64,000 bases of DNA, from contig NZ_JAJNCL010000001.1 in the NCBI RefSeq assembly GCF_021025955.1, positions 62,001 to 126,000 of the forward strand, read 5' to 3'. The translations under genes and the position numbers were made by a program. The notes beneath the pieces are model-generated. The model did no database searches and was not told where the DNA came from. It saw nothing but the letters and a program-made list of their open reading frames with translations. The stretch's first letter is position 1, and every line of letters begins with the position of its first letter. Source of the DNA: Rhodococcus qingshengii (lineage in GTDB: Bacteria; Actinomycetota; Actinomycetes; Mycobacteriales; Mycobacteriaceae). This document shows, one piece after another, positions 1 through 10,712 of this stretch.

Positions 1-2586
<2,586 letters not shown>

Positions 2587-2600
2587 CGGTTAGTTGGTAG

Positions 2601-2640
2601 AAATCCCCCGTCTCTGATGAGGCGGGGGATTTCTCGTTTT
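2601..2640 (+). terminator. Intrinsic terminator of rpoC
   Basis: A perfect 10-bp stem (AAATCCCCCG at 2601-2610 with CGGGGGATTT at 2623-2632) has a 12-nt loop and is followed by CTCGTTTT. It lies 14 bp after the rpoC stop and before the convergent VOC gene. Confidence 0.9.
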
Positions 2641-2652
2641 CAGGAATCCGTT

Positions 2653-3039
2653 TCAGGCGTTGCTGCCGCTGAGGTCCGGGATGACGATCTCCTGGACGGC
2701 CCACTTGTTGCCGTCGGGGTCGGCGAAGTAGATGAACCGTCCCCAAGCTTGGTCGTCGATCGGGCTGATGTCGATGCCGCGGCTCTTGAACTCACGCTCA
2801 GCCTCTTCGATGTCCTTGACCACTACCTGCATGCCGACGACGGAACCGGGCTCGGCGTCCGTGATTCCCTTGCCGATGCAGATCGAGCAGGCCGAACCGG
2901 GTGGGGTCAGCTGGACGAATCGCAGGTCCTCGCTGACGGTGTGATCATGGTCGGCATTGAAGCCGAGGCGGACGTAGAAGTCCTTGGAGCGGTCGATGTC
3001 GGTGACGGGAATGGCGACCAGTTCGAGCTTGATGTCCAT
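2653..3039 (-). CDS. VOC (glyoxalase/bleomycin-resistance) family protein
   Basis: A 128-residue single-gene vicinal-oxygen-chelate protein. The fold is suggested by MDIKLELVAIPVTDIDRSKDFYVRLGF at the N-terminus (shown only in part: the VTDIDRSKDFYVRLGF segment) and by RFIYFADPDGNKWAVQE near the C-terminus, where the metal-ligand Glu of this family normally sits. Length is normal for a one-domain member. The substrate cannot be deduced. It is divergent from the luciferase-like gene at 3128 and convergent with rpoC. It could act as a dioxygenase, isomerase or resistance protein. Confidence 0.85.
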   Translation of the reverse strand: MDIKLELVAIPVTDIDRSKDFYVRLGFNADHDHTVSEDLRFVQLTPPGSACSICIGKGITDAEPGSVVGMQVVVKDIEEAEREFKSRGIDISPIDDQAWGRFIYFADPDGNKWAVQEIVIPDLSGSNA

Positions 3040-3127
3040 GACGTGCCCTTCATGTGATGGTGAATTCCGGCGACAGGTCCAGTGTGGCGGGTATTGCGGT
3101 CAGAAACGGTCCTCGTTTGGCGCCCGG

Positions 3128-4135
3128 ATGAAACTTTCCGAATTCCTTGTTGCTCCGAGAGTGCTTCTCTCACTGCTCGACCGATCCCGAACCAGGAGCG
3201 GATACCCCGACTCCGCAGCTCTGACGCATTCGCTCGAACGCGCCACCGACGCCGACGCTCTCGGCTACCACCGGTTCTGGGTCGCCGAGCATCACGCGGT
3301 GCCGGGGATCGGGAGCGGATCGCCAGCAGTACTGCTCGCCGCGATCGGCGCGCATACGCGCGATATCAGGCTCGGCAGCGGTGGGGTCATGCTGCCGAAT
3401 CACCAACCGCTGATCGTCGCCGAGCAGTTCCTGATGTTGGAGGCGCTGTATCCCGGGCGAATCGATCTCGGGCTCGGCCGATCGTTGGGGTTCACGGAGC
3501 CTGTCCGTCAGGCACTACGACGCAGCAAGGATACTCCGGACACGTTTGGGTCAGATCTCGAAGAGGTGAGGCGCTACCTGGACGGATCCGCGGCAGTGAC
3601 GGCAAGGCCGGCGTCGGAGACAGGGGTGCCGATCTTCGTGCTCGCGACGCGCGCAGGCTTGAAAGTGGCAGCGCAGCTGGGGCTTCCGGTGGTCGTGGGT
3701 GGGCCGATACTCGGAATCGGTAGCACCGGCCGGGTGGATGCATTGGACGAGTACCGCCGAGCTTTCCGGCCCACCGACACGCATCCCGAACCATATGTGG
3801 TGGTTTCCCTCGAGGTGGCGGTCGCCGATACCACCGACGCGGCCCGTGAGGTGCTGATCCCGGAGGCGTACGCGCTCGCAGAATCGTCACGGACAGGGGA
3901 GTTTCCGCCGCTCGCGCCGCCTGACGAGATCAGGCGCGCCCCGCGCAGTGATCGAAACGCCAGGCGTATCGAGTCGTTCATGGCGTCGGCGCTGCACGGG
4001 ACGCCCGTCGAGGTGAAGCAGCAGCTTCACGATCTGGCCGAGCGGATCGGTGCCGACGAAGTGCTGGCGTCCACGTCGACGTACGACCGTGACGCGCTTG
4101 CACTTTCGGACCGCCTGCTACGTGAGGTGCTTTAG
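3128..4135 (+). CDS. LLM-class flavin-dependent oxidoreductase (MsnO8-like)
   Basis: A 335-residue bacterial luciferase-like TIM-barrel monooxygenase, presumably using FMNH2 supplied by a separate reductase. Family signatures are YHRFWVAEHH (residues about 47-56), LGSGGVMLPNHQPL and the PGRIDLGLGR block. I chose the ATG at 3128 because it opens MKLSEFLV directly before the first barrel strand. A longer frame to 2984 overlaps the divergent VOC promoter and has no family support. The gene stands alone, with a convergent SixA-like gene 13 bp downstream. The substrate is unknown. Confidence 0.85.
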   Translation: MKLSEFLVAPRVLLSLLDRSRTRSGYPDSAALTHSLERATDADALGYHRFWVAEHHAVPGIGSGSPAVLLAAIGAHTRDIRLGSGGVMLPNHQPLIVAEQFLMLEALYPGRIDLGLGRSLGFTEPVRQALRRSKDTPDTFGSDLEEVRRYLDGSAAVTARPASETGVPIFVLATRAGLKVAAQLGLPVVVGGPILGIGSTGRVDALDEYRRAFRPTDTHPEPYVVVSLEVAVADTTDAAREVLIPEAYALAESSRTGEFPPLAPPDEIRRAPRSDRNARRIESFMASALHGTPVEVKQQLHDLAERIGADEVLASTSTYDRDALALSDRLLREVL

Positions 4136-4148
4136 CAGTGTGGTTGAT

Positions 4149-4646
4149 CTAACGAGGCACGTGAAACTCGAGCAGAGTGGCGACGGAGTCGTCGAGTTCG
4201 GTCCACGGCACCGGTACGGAGAGGACGGCGATCGCCGAAGTCGGGAACTTGTCGCGGATACGCTGGGCCGCTTCGGAGTTTTCGTTCGATGCGAGATCGA
4301 GTGCAGTCCAGGGAATTCCGGGTTCGTGTCCGATGATCAGTAGCGTCTTGACGTGGTCGGAAGTGGTCCGCGCAGCTGCGATCACGTCGGCGGGTGAGCC
4401 GCCGTAGATCGACTTCTCGAATCCGGCGGGCGCCTCGATACCCGTCGAGGCAAGGGTTTCGACGGTCCGCCGGGAGGTGGAGCACAGAACGGCGTCGACG
4501 GGCGGGACGTTTTCACGGATCCATTCGCCGCCGATGCGGGCCTCGCGCAGGCCCCGTTCGGCGAGCGGGCGCTCGTGATCACGGATGCCCTCGGGGTAGC
4601 TGGACTTGCCGTGTCGCATGAGGACGAGGGTGCGGTGGTCGGCCAT
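4149..4646 (-). CDS. Histidine phosphatase family protein (SixA-like)
   Basis: A 165-residue phosphoglycerate-mutase-type phosphatase. The catalytic signature LVLMRHGKSSYPEG is at residues 7-20, with RHG supplying the phosphorylated histidine. A second histidine appears in LLIIGHEPGIPW, the usual distal motif. The short form without insertions resembles SixA phosphohistidine phosphatases, which remove phosphate from histidine-containing phosphocarriers. The true substrate in actinobacteria is uncertain. It is a single gene, divergent from the small membrane protein at 4720. Confidence 0.88.
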   Translation of the reverse strand: MADHRTLVLMRHGKSSYPEGIRDHERPLAERGLREARIGGEWIRENVPPVDAVLCSTSRRTVETLASTGIEAPAGFEKSIYGGSPADVIAAARTTSDHVKTLLIIGHEPGIPWTALDLASNENSEAAQRIRDKFPTSAIAVLSVPVPWTELDDSVATLLEFHVPR

Positions 4647-4719
4647 GCGTTCACGGTATCCGCTTTATGCCCGTCAGTCCGGTTACTCTGGATGGTCAGG
4701 ACCTTGAAGGAGGTTTTCG

Positions 4720-4920
4720 ATGGCCGGTAAGAAGCTCGATCGAACTAATGCCCGAACTGCACTCGAGGTGGTACGCGAAAGCCCCACCATCGCCTTCATC
4801 ACCGTTGCCCCGGCAGTGGTCGTGTTCGGCGTGGTGTGGTGGCTCTTCGGTTTCTGGGCCGCGATTCTTCTTGCGTTGGTGTTCGGTGTCGCGGCTGTCG
4901 CGACCCAGAAACTGCGTTAG
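4720..4920 (+). CDS. Small two-span membrane protein
   Basis: A 66-residue protein with a basic N-terminus (MAGKKLDRTNAR), then two closely spaced hydrophobic segments at about residues 24-42 and 45-60, and a short basic end QKLR. A good ribosome site, AAGGAGG, sits 7 nt before the ATG. High third-position GC supports coding. The stop overlaps the convergent thioesterase gene by 4 bp. I do not recognise the family; it looks like a small inner-membrane protein conserved in related actinobacteria. Confidence 0.75.
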   Translation: MAGKKLDRTNARTALEVVRESPTIAFITVAPAVVVFGVVWWLFGFWAAILLALVFGVAAVATQKLR

Positions 4921-5675
4921 AGGGCGCTCACCTGCGCAACTGCGCGGAGCGCTTCGCCGACCAGGAACCAGACCGTGACGGTCTTGTCGTCGACGCGGCT
5001 GCGCAGGACGACGTCGTCGCTGGAGACGATGGGGGAGAGGTACTCGATCAGCGCTCGATGCGGAACGGTACGCAGTTCTGTGCGAGCGCTGAGGACCTCT
5101 TCGACCGCTTGCCAGTAGACGGCGTTGTTGACGTGGTCGAACGGGTCGATGTCGGTGGCGCGCAGAGCGAACGGCGTGTCGAGAACACCGGCGTCGTCCG
5201 CGTCGGGTGCGTTCTCGGCGAGGACGCGTTTCCACTTCAGGCGATGCTCGTCGGTGGATTCTTCCAACGGCCGCATGAACTCGTCACTCATCCGGGTGGG
5301 CATGCCCGACTGGGCGCTGATGTTAATCCAGAAGCCTTCGGTTTCCATCAGCGCGCCGTTGCTGCCGTCGAAGCGCACGCGCATGTTCGCCCATCTCGTG
5401 GAGAAGCCGGAGCACCAGCGAGTCATCGTCAACTCTTCCGGCCAGATCGCCGGGCGTACGACGTCGACGACCGTACGACGCACTATCCAGAGCGGATGGG
5501 TGTCGATGGCTCCCGCGGCCTCGATGTTGTCGTTGCCGACGTCCTGCAGGTAGCGGGCGACGGCGTCGAGCCTGACCTGCTTGGCGACGTCGATGTCGCC
5601 GGTGCGGACCGGGCGGGATTTGACGAAGATCGGTCCTCGCTCTGGCTGTTGCGCGAGCGTGAGATCTGGGTTCAC
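4917..5675 (-). CDS. Acyl-ACP thioesterase family protein
   Basis: A 252-residue double-hotdog protein resembling the FatA/acyl-ACP thioesterase family. The first hotdog carries VRLDAVARYLQDVGNDNIEA. The second carries ALRATDIDPFDHVNNAVYW, the DxxxHxNN-type motif of hotdog thioesterases. It would release fatty acids from acyl-ACP or acyl-CoA in the cytosol. It is followed by the MDR gene at 5720 in opposite genomic order but on the same strand, with a 44-bp gap. No link to a dedicated fatty-acid pathway is visible. Confidence 0.85.
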   Translation of the reverse strand: MNPDLTLAQQPERGPIFVKSRPVRTGDIDVAKQVRLDAVARYLQDVGNDNIEAAGAIDTHPLWIVRRTVVDVVRPAIWPEELTMTRWCSGFSTRWANMRVRFDGSNGALMETEGFWINISAQSGMPTRMSDEFMRPLEESTDEHRLKWKRVLAENAPDADDAGVLDTPFALRATDIDPFDHVNNAVYWQAVEEVLSARTELRTVPHRALIEYLSPIVSSDDVVLRSRVDDKTVTVWFLVGEALRAVAQVSAL

Positions 5676-5719
5676 GTGAGATTCCTGTTCGCTGGAGTGT
5701 GCCGATTCTGTCAGGCTTT

Positions 5720-6709
5720 TCAGCGAGTGGCGATTATCTGCTTTCCGCAGCCGGAACCGTCGACCATTCGTGCCACGGCGACGGCGGTGTCGGCAAGGGG
5801 ATGAACGGAGTCGATCACCGGGGTGATGTCACCTGTGTCGATCATCTGCGTCAGGACCTCCAGATCGTCGGCGTTCTCCGAAGCGATGAAGGTGCCCATT
5901 TTCTGAGATATGAATGGAGACAAGCACTGTGCGCGTATTTGGCGATCGGTTCCGCCGAGCCACCGTCCGCCGTTCTCGCCGCCGACGATCACCAGCGTTC
6001 CGGTGCGTGTGAGTGCTCGTCGTAGGTCTCGCAGTCGGCGGTTGCCGCCGGTGTCGATGATGACGTCGTATCGATGTGATCCGTCGGTGGCGTCGTCGAC
6101 GCGGTAGTCGAGAACCTCGTCGGCACCGATGGAGCGGACCGCATCGGTTTTCGAGGTGCTGCATACGCCGGTAACGTGCGCTCCCAGGGCTTTTGCCACC
6201 TGCACCGCGTAGATCCCGACGCCACCGGATGCGCCGAGTACGAGGACGGATTGCCCCGCCTGCACGCGGCCGTGGTCGCGCACGGCTTGCAGCGCTGTGA
6301 GGGCGGAGACCGGCACCGCTGCCGCTTGCGCGAACGACAACCGGGCAGGTTTTGCGGCAATCTTCGTTTCGAGCGCGCACGCATATTCCGCGAAAGAACC
6401 GACTGCGATCCCGTACACCTCCTGGCCGACTGTCACGCGGGTAACCGAACTGCCGATGGCCTCGACGCGACCGGAGACGTCCAGTCCGCGTACCCGGTTC
6501 TTGGGTGCGCGCAGTCCAAATCCTGCGAGGCGCAACGGATATGGCAACCCGGCCATGAGATGCCATGCCCCGCGGTCGACCGACGCGGCCTCGACGCGTA
6601 TCAGCACTTCGTTGTCGGCGACAGCGGGTCGTGGAATGCGGTCGACGTAGAGAACGTCGGCCTCGCCGTAGCGATCCTGTACGACGGCGGTCATCAGTTC
6701 CTGTGCCAT
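5720..6709 (-). CDS. NAD(P)-dependent MDR oxidoreductase (quinone oxidoreductase type)
   Basis: A 329-residue medium-chain dehydrogenase/reductase. The N-terminal GroES-like domain has [15 protein letters not shown]. The Rossmann segment [16 protein letters not shown] is the NAD(P) site. No structural or catalytic zinc cysteine cluster is seen, so it fits the zinc-free quinone/enal reductase branch. It is transcribed divergently from the TetR gene at 6775, and two 15-bp palindromes fill the shared promoter. It is therefore probably the target of that repressor and inducible by an electrophile or quinone-like compound. Confidence 0.88.
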   Translation of the reverse strand: MAQELMTAVVQDRYGEADVLYVDRIPRPAVADNEVLIRVEAASVDRGAWHLMAGLPYPLRLAGFGLRAPKNRVRGLDVSGRVEAIGSSVTRVTVGQEVYGIAVGSFAEYACALETKIAAKPARLSFAQAAAVPVSALTALQAVRDHGRVQAGQSVLVLGASGGVGIYAVQVAKALGAHVTGVCSTSKTDAVRSIGADEVLDYRVDDATDGSHRYDVIIDTGGNRRLRDLRRALTRTGTLVIVGGENGGRWLGGTDRQIRAQCLSPFISQKMGTFIASENADDLEVLTQMIDTGDITPVIDSVHPLADTAVAVARMVDGSGCGKQIIATR

Positions 6710-6730
6710 GCGAGTCTCCGTTCATCGAAT

Positions 6731-6765
6731 ACTTACATCGTAAGTATGGCACTTACGGTGTAAGT
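6731..6765. promoter_or_regulatory. Twin TetR-type operators
   Basis: Two palindromes, ACTTACATCGTAAGT (6731-6745) and ACTTACGGTGTAAGT (6751-6765), share arms ACTTAC/GTAAGT around a 3-bp centre. They are 20 bp apart, about two helical turns. They lie between the divergent MDR gene and the TetR gene. The second ends only 9 bp before the TetR start, so binding should block both promoters. Confidence 0.85.
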
Positions 6766-6774
6766 TCTGTCAAT

Positions 6775-7431
6775 GTGGATAAGCGCGCGAGATTGACCCG
6801 AGATGACGTAGTAGGCGGTGCCGTCGCACTGGCCGATTCCGTGGGGATCGAATCGATGACGATGCGCAAACTGGGGACGCAGTTGGGCGTCGAGGCGATG
6901 TCTCTGTACAACCACGTGTCGGACAAGGGGGACCTGCTCGACGGAATGGTCGACGCGGTTTTTGCGGAGATCGACCTGCCGACGCCGGGACGCCCATGGC
7001 GAGCGGAACTTCGCGCGCGAGCGGTATCCACTCGTGCAGTGTTGGGGAAGCACGCGTGGGCAACTCCATTGATGGAGTCTCGAACGACGCCTGGTCCCGC
7101 GACCTTGCGTCACCACGACGCAGTGATCGGGACGCTACGCGCGGCCGAATTTCCGGTCGCCCTTGCTGCGCATGCCTTTTCGATCATGGATGCGTACATC
7201 TATGGCTTCGTGCTGCAAGAGGTGAGCTTGCCGTTCGAAACTGCGCAGGAGACGACGGAACTGGCGAACGCGATCATGGGATCGTTCGAGAGCGGTCAGT
7301 ATCCGCACCTGGCCGAGTTGACCACCGAGCACGTGCTGGCGCCGGGATACAGCTACGCTGCCGAATTCGCTTTCGGTCTGGATCTGATTCTCGACGGACT
7401 CGAACGACTGCACATCGGGAGCGAACGATGA
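6775..7431 (+). CDS. TetR/AcrR family transcriptional regulator (TetR_C-like)
   Basis: A 218-residue repressor. The N-terminal helix-turn-helix is clear in [29 protein letters not shown] (shown only to locate it: [17 protein letters not shown]), with the MSLYNHV recognition helix characteristic of the TetR-class ligand-binding group. The GTG at 6775 ([13 protein letters not shown]) fits the family start. It sits 9 bp after an operator without a clear ribosome site, so the message may be leaderless. The gene is divergent from the MDR reductase it probably controls. Confidence 0.87.
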   Translation: MDKRARLTRDDVVGGAVALADSVGIESMTMRKLGTQLGVEAMSLYNHVSDKGDLLDGMVDAVFAEIDLPTPGRPWRAELRARAVSTRAVLGKHAWATPLMESRTTPGPATLRHHDAVIGTLRAAEFPVALAAHAFSIMDAYIYGFVLQEVSLPFETAQETTELANAIMGSFESGQYPHLAELTTEHVLAPGYSYAAEFAFGLDLILDGLERLHIGSER

Positions 7432-7443
7432 TCTGACGTGAGT

Positions 7444-7478
7444 ACCGGGTTAAAGTCGAGAAAAACCGGGTTACCGGT
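7444..7478. promoter_or_regulatory. Direct repeats before the quinone oxidoreductase gene
   Basis: ACCGGGTTA occurs at 7444-7452 and again at 7465-7473, 21 bp apart. The second copy also forms an inverted pair, ACCGG (7465-7469) with CCGGT (7474-7478). The site lies 34 bp before the GTG at 7512. It looks like a regulator-binding site; the regulator is not known. Confidence 0.45.
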
Positions 7479-7511
7479 CCAGATTTCAGATGTCCCGAAG
7501 AGGAGCTTTCT

Positions 7512-8477
7512 GTGCGCGCAATGGTGGTTACGGAACTGACCGGTCCCGAAGGAATTGTCGCGCAGGAGGTTCCCGAGCCCGCAGCCGAAGGTCTGGTCCT
7601 CATCGACGTGAAGGCCAGTGGCGTCTGCTTTCCGGACCTACTGATCACATACGGCAAGTATCAGATCCGCCCGGAACCGCCGTTCATTCCCGGAGCGGAG
7701 ATATCGGGTGTCGTGGTCTCCGCGCCCGAGGGTTCGGGTTTCGCTCCGGGTGATCGTGTTCTGGCGGCCGCATATCTGGGCGGCTATGCAGAGCGGATTG
7801 CCGTCAACCCGGCGCAGGTACTCCGAATTCCGGACGGACTCGCCTTCGACGAGGCGGCCTCACTGATCATCAACTATCAGACGATGGAGTTCGCGCTAGC
7901 TCGTCGCGCGAAGATCGTGGCGGGGGAGACGGTCGTCGTGCTCGGCGCTGCGGGCGGAGTCGGAACGGCAACCATCCAGCTGGCCAAGGCGCACGGTGCC
8001 CGGGTGATTGCCGTGGTACGACGCGAGGGCGTCGAGGACTTCTTGCGTGAGCTCGGTGCCGACGAGGTTGTCGCGCTGGCTCCGGGATGGGGAGAGCGGA
8101 TTCGGGAACTGACCGACGGTGTCGGCGCTCAGATCGTGGTGGATCCGGTGGGCGGCGACGCGTTCGACGACGCCGTCCGTGTTCTGGCGCCGGAGGGACG
8201 TCTGCTGGTGATCGGATTTGCAGGCGGCGGCATTCCTCAGGTCAAGGTGAACCGGGTCCTGTTCCGCAACATCAGCATTGTCGGCGCGGCGTGGGGCGAG
8301 TTCACGCGCACCAATCCCGAAGCGGTAGCCGAGGTGCACGCATCACTGGTAGAACACGTCCGAAACGGCCTGCGACCCCTGGTCAAGGCGCGGTATCCGC
8401 TTGCGGAGGCAGCAGTTGCCCTGGCAGATCTCGAAAGCGGCAAAGTTCTCGGAAAGGCCATCTTGCTGCAGGAATGA
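7512..8477 (+). CDS. NADPH:quinone oxidoreductase family protein
   Basis: A 321-residue zinc-free MDR reductase. The GTG start (VRAMVVTELTGPEG) follows AGGAG by 7 nt. The Rossmann motif VVVLGAAGGVGTATIQ is present, and the GroES-like part contains PFIPGAEISGVV. It is probably a one-electron or enoyl reductase acting on quinones or alpha,beta-unsaturated carbonyls. It is 80 bp downstream of the TetR gene, with its own repeat-rich promoter, so it is likely a separate unit. The two MDR genes around the TetR gene are distinct paralogues. Confidence 0.88.
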   Translation: MRAMVVTELTGPEGIVAQEVPEPAAEGLVLIDVKASGVCFPDLLITYGKYQIRPEPPFIPGAEISGVVVSAPEGSGFAPGDRVLAAAYLGGYAERIAVNPAQVLRIPDGLAFDEAASLIINYQTMEFALARRAKIVAGETVVVLGAAGGVGTATIQLAKAHGARVIAVVRREGVEDFLRELGADEVVALAPGWGERIRELTDGVGAQIVVDPVGGDAFDDAVRVLAPEGRLLVIGFAGGGIPQVKVNRVLFRNISIVGAAWGEFTRTNPEAVAEVHASLVEHVRNGLRPLVKARYPLAEAAVALADLESGKVLGKAILLQE

Positions 8478-8480
8478 TTC

Positions 8481-8548
8481 TTTGCAACGTGATAGTGGTC
8501 ACCAATTAATAAGTTGCAACATGTTTTCATTTGGGCAATAGTTGCAAC
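8481..8548. promoter_or_regulatory. Repeated GTTGCAAC boxes before the MarR-MFS operon
   Basis: The 8-bp palindrome GTTGCAAC occurs at 8513-8520 and 8541-8548, with a near copy TTTGCAAC at 8481-8488. The last box ends 18 bp before the MarR start at 8567. Repeats at this place suggest autoregulation by the MarR protein. Confidence 0.6.
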
Positions 8549-8566
8549 CGCACTACCATTTGCCAG

Positions 8567-9037
8567 GTGATCGCTTCCGATTCTGATGACCTGTATGGAG
8601 CACTCGACGAGTTGTTCACTCGCCTGATGAGCGCCGGTGATTCGGAGTCGATCGATGCGTTGATCGAACTGGATCTCTCGTTCTCTCAGGTGCGTGTGCT
8701 GTTCGTACTTGCACAACGTGATGCGGCGATCCCGATCAACGAGGTTGCCGACGAGCTTCGGCTCTCGGTGGCAGCCACGGGACGAAACATCGATCAGCTC
8801 GTGAACATGGGCCTGGTCGATCGCCGTGAAGACGAGCGGGACCGACGCGTCAAGCGGGTTTCCTTGTCGGAGGCCGGTCGTAAGGTGACGACCAACCACA
8901 TCGAGTGCAAGCGCGGCCAGCTTCGCGAATTCGCGTCGCGCGTTCCAGAGCCAGAGCGGATTCGTTTGTTCGAGGCTCTCAAGCCCATTCTCGCGGGTGA
9001 TTATCTGCGAGCACTCAACCAGGAGACTTCGCGATGA
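8567..9037 (+). CDS. MarR family transcriptional regulator
   Basis: A 156-residue winged-helix protein. The DNA-binding part is INEVADELRLSVAATGRNID, and the wing is DRREDERDRRVKRVSL, the D-x-R-D-x-R pattern typical of MarR proteins. The GTG at 8567 is preferred because the preceding bases are the repeat operators; a longer TTG-started frame at 8531 would run through the last box. Its stop overlaps the start of the MFS exporter (ATGA), so it very likely represses its own operon and is relieved by a drug or aromatic ligand. Confidence 0.87.
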   Translation: MIASDSDDLYGALDELFTRLMSAGDSESIDALIELDLSFSQVRVLFVLAQRDAAIPINEVADELRLSVAATGRNIDQLVNMGLVDRREDERDRRVKRVSLSEAGRKVTTNHIECKRGQLREFASRVPEPERIRLFEALKPILAGDYLRALNQETSR

Positions 9038-10566
9038 CATCGCCGAACGAGCCGGCACCGGCGTCCGACAAACTTGACGGGGCGGTCCTCAAGATCGCTT
9101 CCGTGGTGGTGCTCGGCGCCATCATGTCGATTCTCGACGTAACCGTGGTGAGTGTCGCGCTCACCACATTTGCCGAGGACTTCCAGACTTCGTACGCCAC
9201 CGTCGCATGGACGATGACGGCATACACACTCGCCTTGGCGACGGTCATCCCGGTCACCGGCTGGGCAGCAGATCGATTCGGTACCAAACGCCTGTACATG
9301 GCCGCTCTGGTGCTGTTCGTTCTCGGTTCAGTCGCCTGTGCGATGGCGTGGGACATCACCTCGCTGATCGGCTTCCGTGTGCTCCAGGGCCTTGGTGGCG
9401 GCATGTTGATGCCGCTCGGCATGACGATCATGACCCGGGCTGCCGGCCCGGACCGTGTCGGTCGGGTCATGGCCGTGCTCGGTATCCCGATGCTGCTCGG
9501 CCCCATCGGGGGCCCGATTCTCGGTGGCTGGCTAATCGAGGCCGCGAGCTGGCACTGGATCTTCCTCATCAACCTGCCGATCGGCATCATCGCCCTGGCA
9601 GCTGCATTCATCATTCTGCCGTCAGACAAGGCAAAGCCTTCGGAGTCCTTCGACTTCCTCGGCATGATCCTGCTGTCGCCCGGCCTCGCGCTGTTCTTGT
9701 TCGGTGTGTCGTCCATCCCCGAAGTGGGAACCGTTGCCTCGGCCAGGGTTCTGGTGTCGGCCGGTATCGGTCTGGCGCTGATCATCGCCTTCGTGTTCCA
9801 CGCGCTGAACAAGGATCACCCGCTGATCGACCTGCACCTGTTCAAGAACCGTCAGTTGAGCACTGCCGTCATCACGACGTCGCTGTTCATCGTCGCGTTC
9901 ATGGGCGCCGGACTGCTCTTCCCGAGTTACTTCATTCAGGTCGGCGGTCACACCACGCTCGCTGCCGGATTGTTGATGGCTCCGCAGGGTCTCGGTGCCA
10001 TGGTCACGATGCCGATTGCGGGCCGACTGGTCGACAAGATCGGCCCGGGCAAGATCGTCCTGACCGGATTGCCGTTGATTCTTATCGGTTTGGGTGTGTT
10101 CACACAGGTCGCCTCGGATTCCCCGACGTGGTTGCTGATGGGCGCGCTGTTCGTCATGGGCCTCGGCATGGGTTGCACCATGATGCCGCTGATGACCGCA
10201 GCAATTGTGACGCTCTCCAACGAGCAGATCGCTCGCGGTTCCACCCTGATGAACATCGTTCAGCAGACCGCAGGTTCGATCGGTACCGCTGTGATGTCGG
10301 TGGTTCTCACCAACCAGCTCCTCGATCGTGGCCTCGATACGACGATGGTCGGGGCGGCGTCGCACATTCCGACCGAGCCGGGTAGCCCGCAAGAGTCTGC
10401 GGCCGAGTCGATTCTCAGCGCAGCGTCGGACGCATTCGGCAACACCTTCCTCGTGGCCACCGTGTTGATCGTCCTGACCCTCATCCCGGCGTTCTTCCTG
10501 CCGCGGAGCAAGACCACCAGGCCGGTGGCCGAAGGCGAGACGGCAACGCCGATCGTTATGCACTGA
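9034..10566 (+). CDS. MFS multidrug efflux transporter, DHA2 (14-TM, EmrB/QacA) type
   Basis: A 510-residue proton-coupled exporter with about 14 hydrophobic spans. It shows the DHA2 motif LDVTVVSVAL in TM1, motif A GWAADRFGTKRLY after TM2 and motif C GPIGGPILGGW in TM5. The first codons overlap the MarR stop, and a strong terminator follows the gene. The pair forms a regulator-pump operon expected to give inducible resistance or efflux of a hydrophobic compound. The substrate cannot be inferred. Confidence 0.92.
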   Translation: MTSPNEPAPASDKLDGAVLKIASVVVLGAIMSILDVTVVSVALTTFAEDFQTSYATVAWTMTAYTLALATVIPVTGWAADRFGTKRLYMAALVLFVLGSVACAMAWDITSLIGFRVLQGLGGGMLMPLGMTIMTRAAGPDRVGRVMAVLGIPMLLGPIGGPILGGWLIEAASWHWIFLINLPIGIIALAAAFIILPSDKAKPSESFDFLGMILLSPGLALFLFGVSSIPEVGTVASARVLVSAGIGLALIIAFVFHALNKDHPLIDLHLFKNRQLSTAVITTSLFIVAFMGAGLLFPSYFIQVGGHTTLAAGLLMAPQGLGAMVTMPIAGRLVDKIGPGKIVLTGLPLILIGLGVFTQVASDSPTWLLMGALFVMGLGMGCTMMPLMTAAIVTLSNEQIARGSTLMNIVQQTAGSIGTAVMSVVLTNQLLDRGLDTTMVGAASHIPTEPGSPQESAAESILSAASDAFGNTFLVATVLIVLTLIPAFFLPRSKTTRPVAEGETATPIVMH

Positions 10567-10591
10567 CCGGTTTCCGTTACCAGGTTTGACC

Positions 10592-10633
10592 AGGTGAGGG
10601 CGGTACACATCATGTGTGCCGCCCTCACCTTTT
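10592..10633 (+). terminator. Strong intrinsic terminator after the MFS gene
   Basis: An 18-bp stem (10592-10609 with 10613-10630, one G-T wobble) closes on the loop TCA and is followed by TTT. It ends the MarR-MFS operon. Confidence 0.9.
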
Positions 10634-10674
10634 GCCGTGGAATACAGCAGGATGGTTGAATATTTGATGAGTTA

Positions 10675-10688
10675 CATGCAAACGCATG
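10675..10688. promoter_or_regulatory. Palindrome before the luciferase-like gene
   Basis: CATGC-AAAC-GCATG, perfect 5-bp arms with a 4-bp centre, lies 24 bp before the ATG at 10713. It could be an operator for the MarR gene that follows in the same operon. Confidence 0.4.
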
Positions 10689-10712
10689 GATCTAGTTCGC
10701 GGAGGAGCAACC

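Noticed and set aside
2984-3127. N-terminal extension of the luciferase-like protein
   Set aside because: It crosses the divergent VOC promoter and its residues do not resemble the family.
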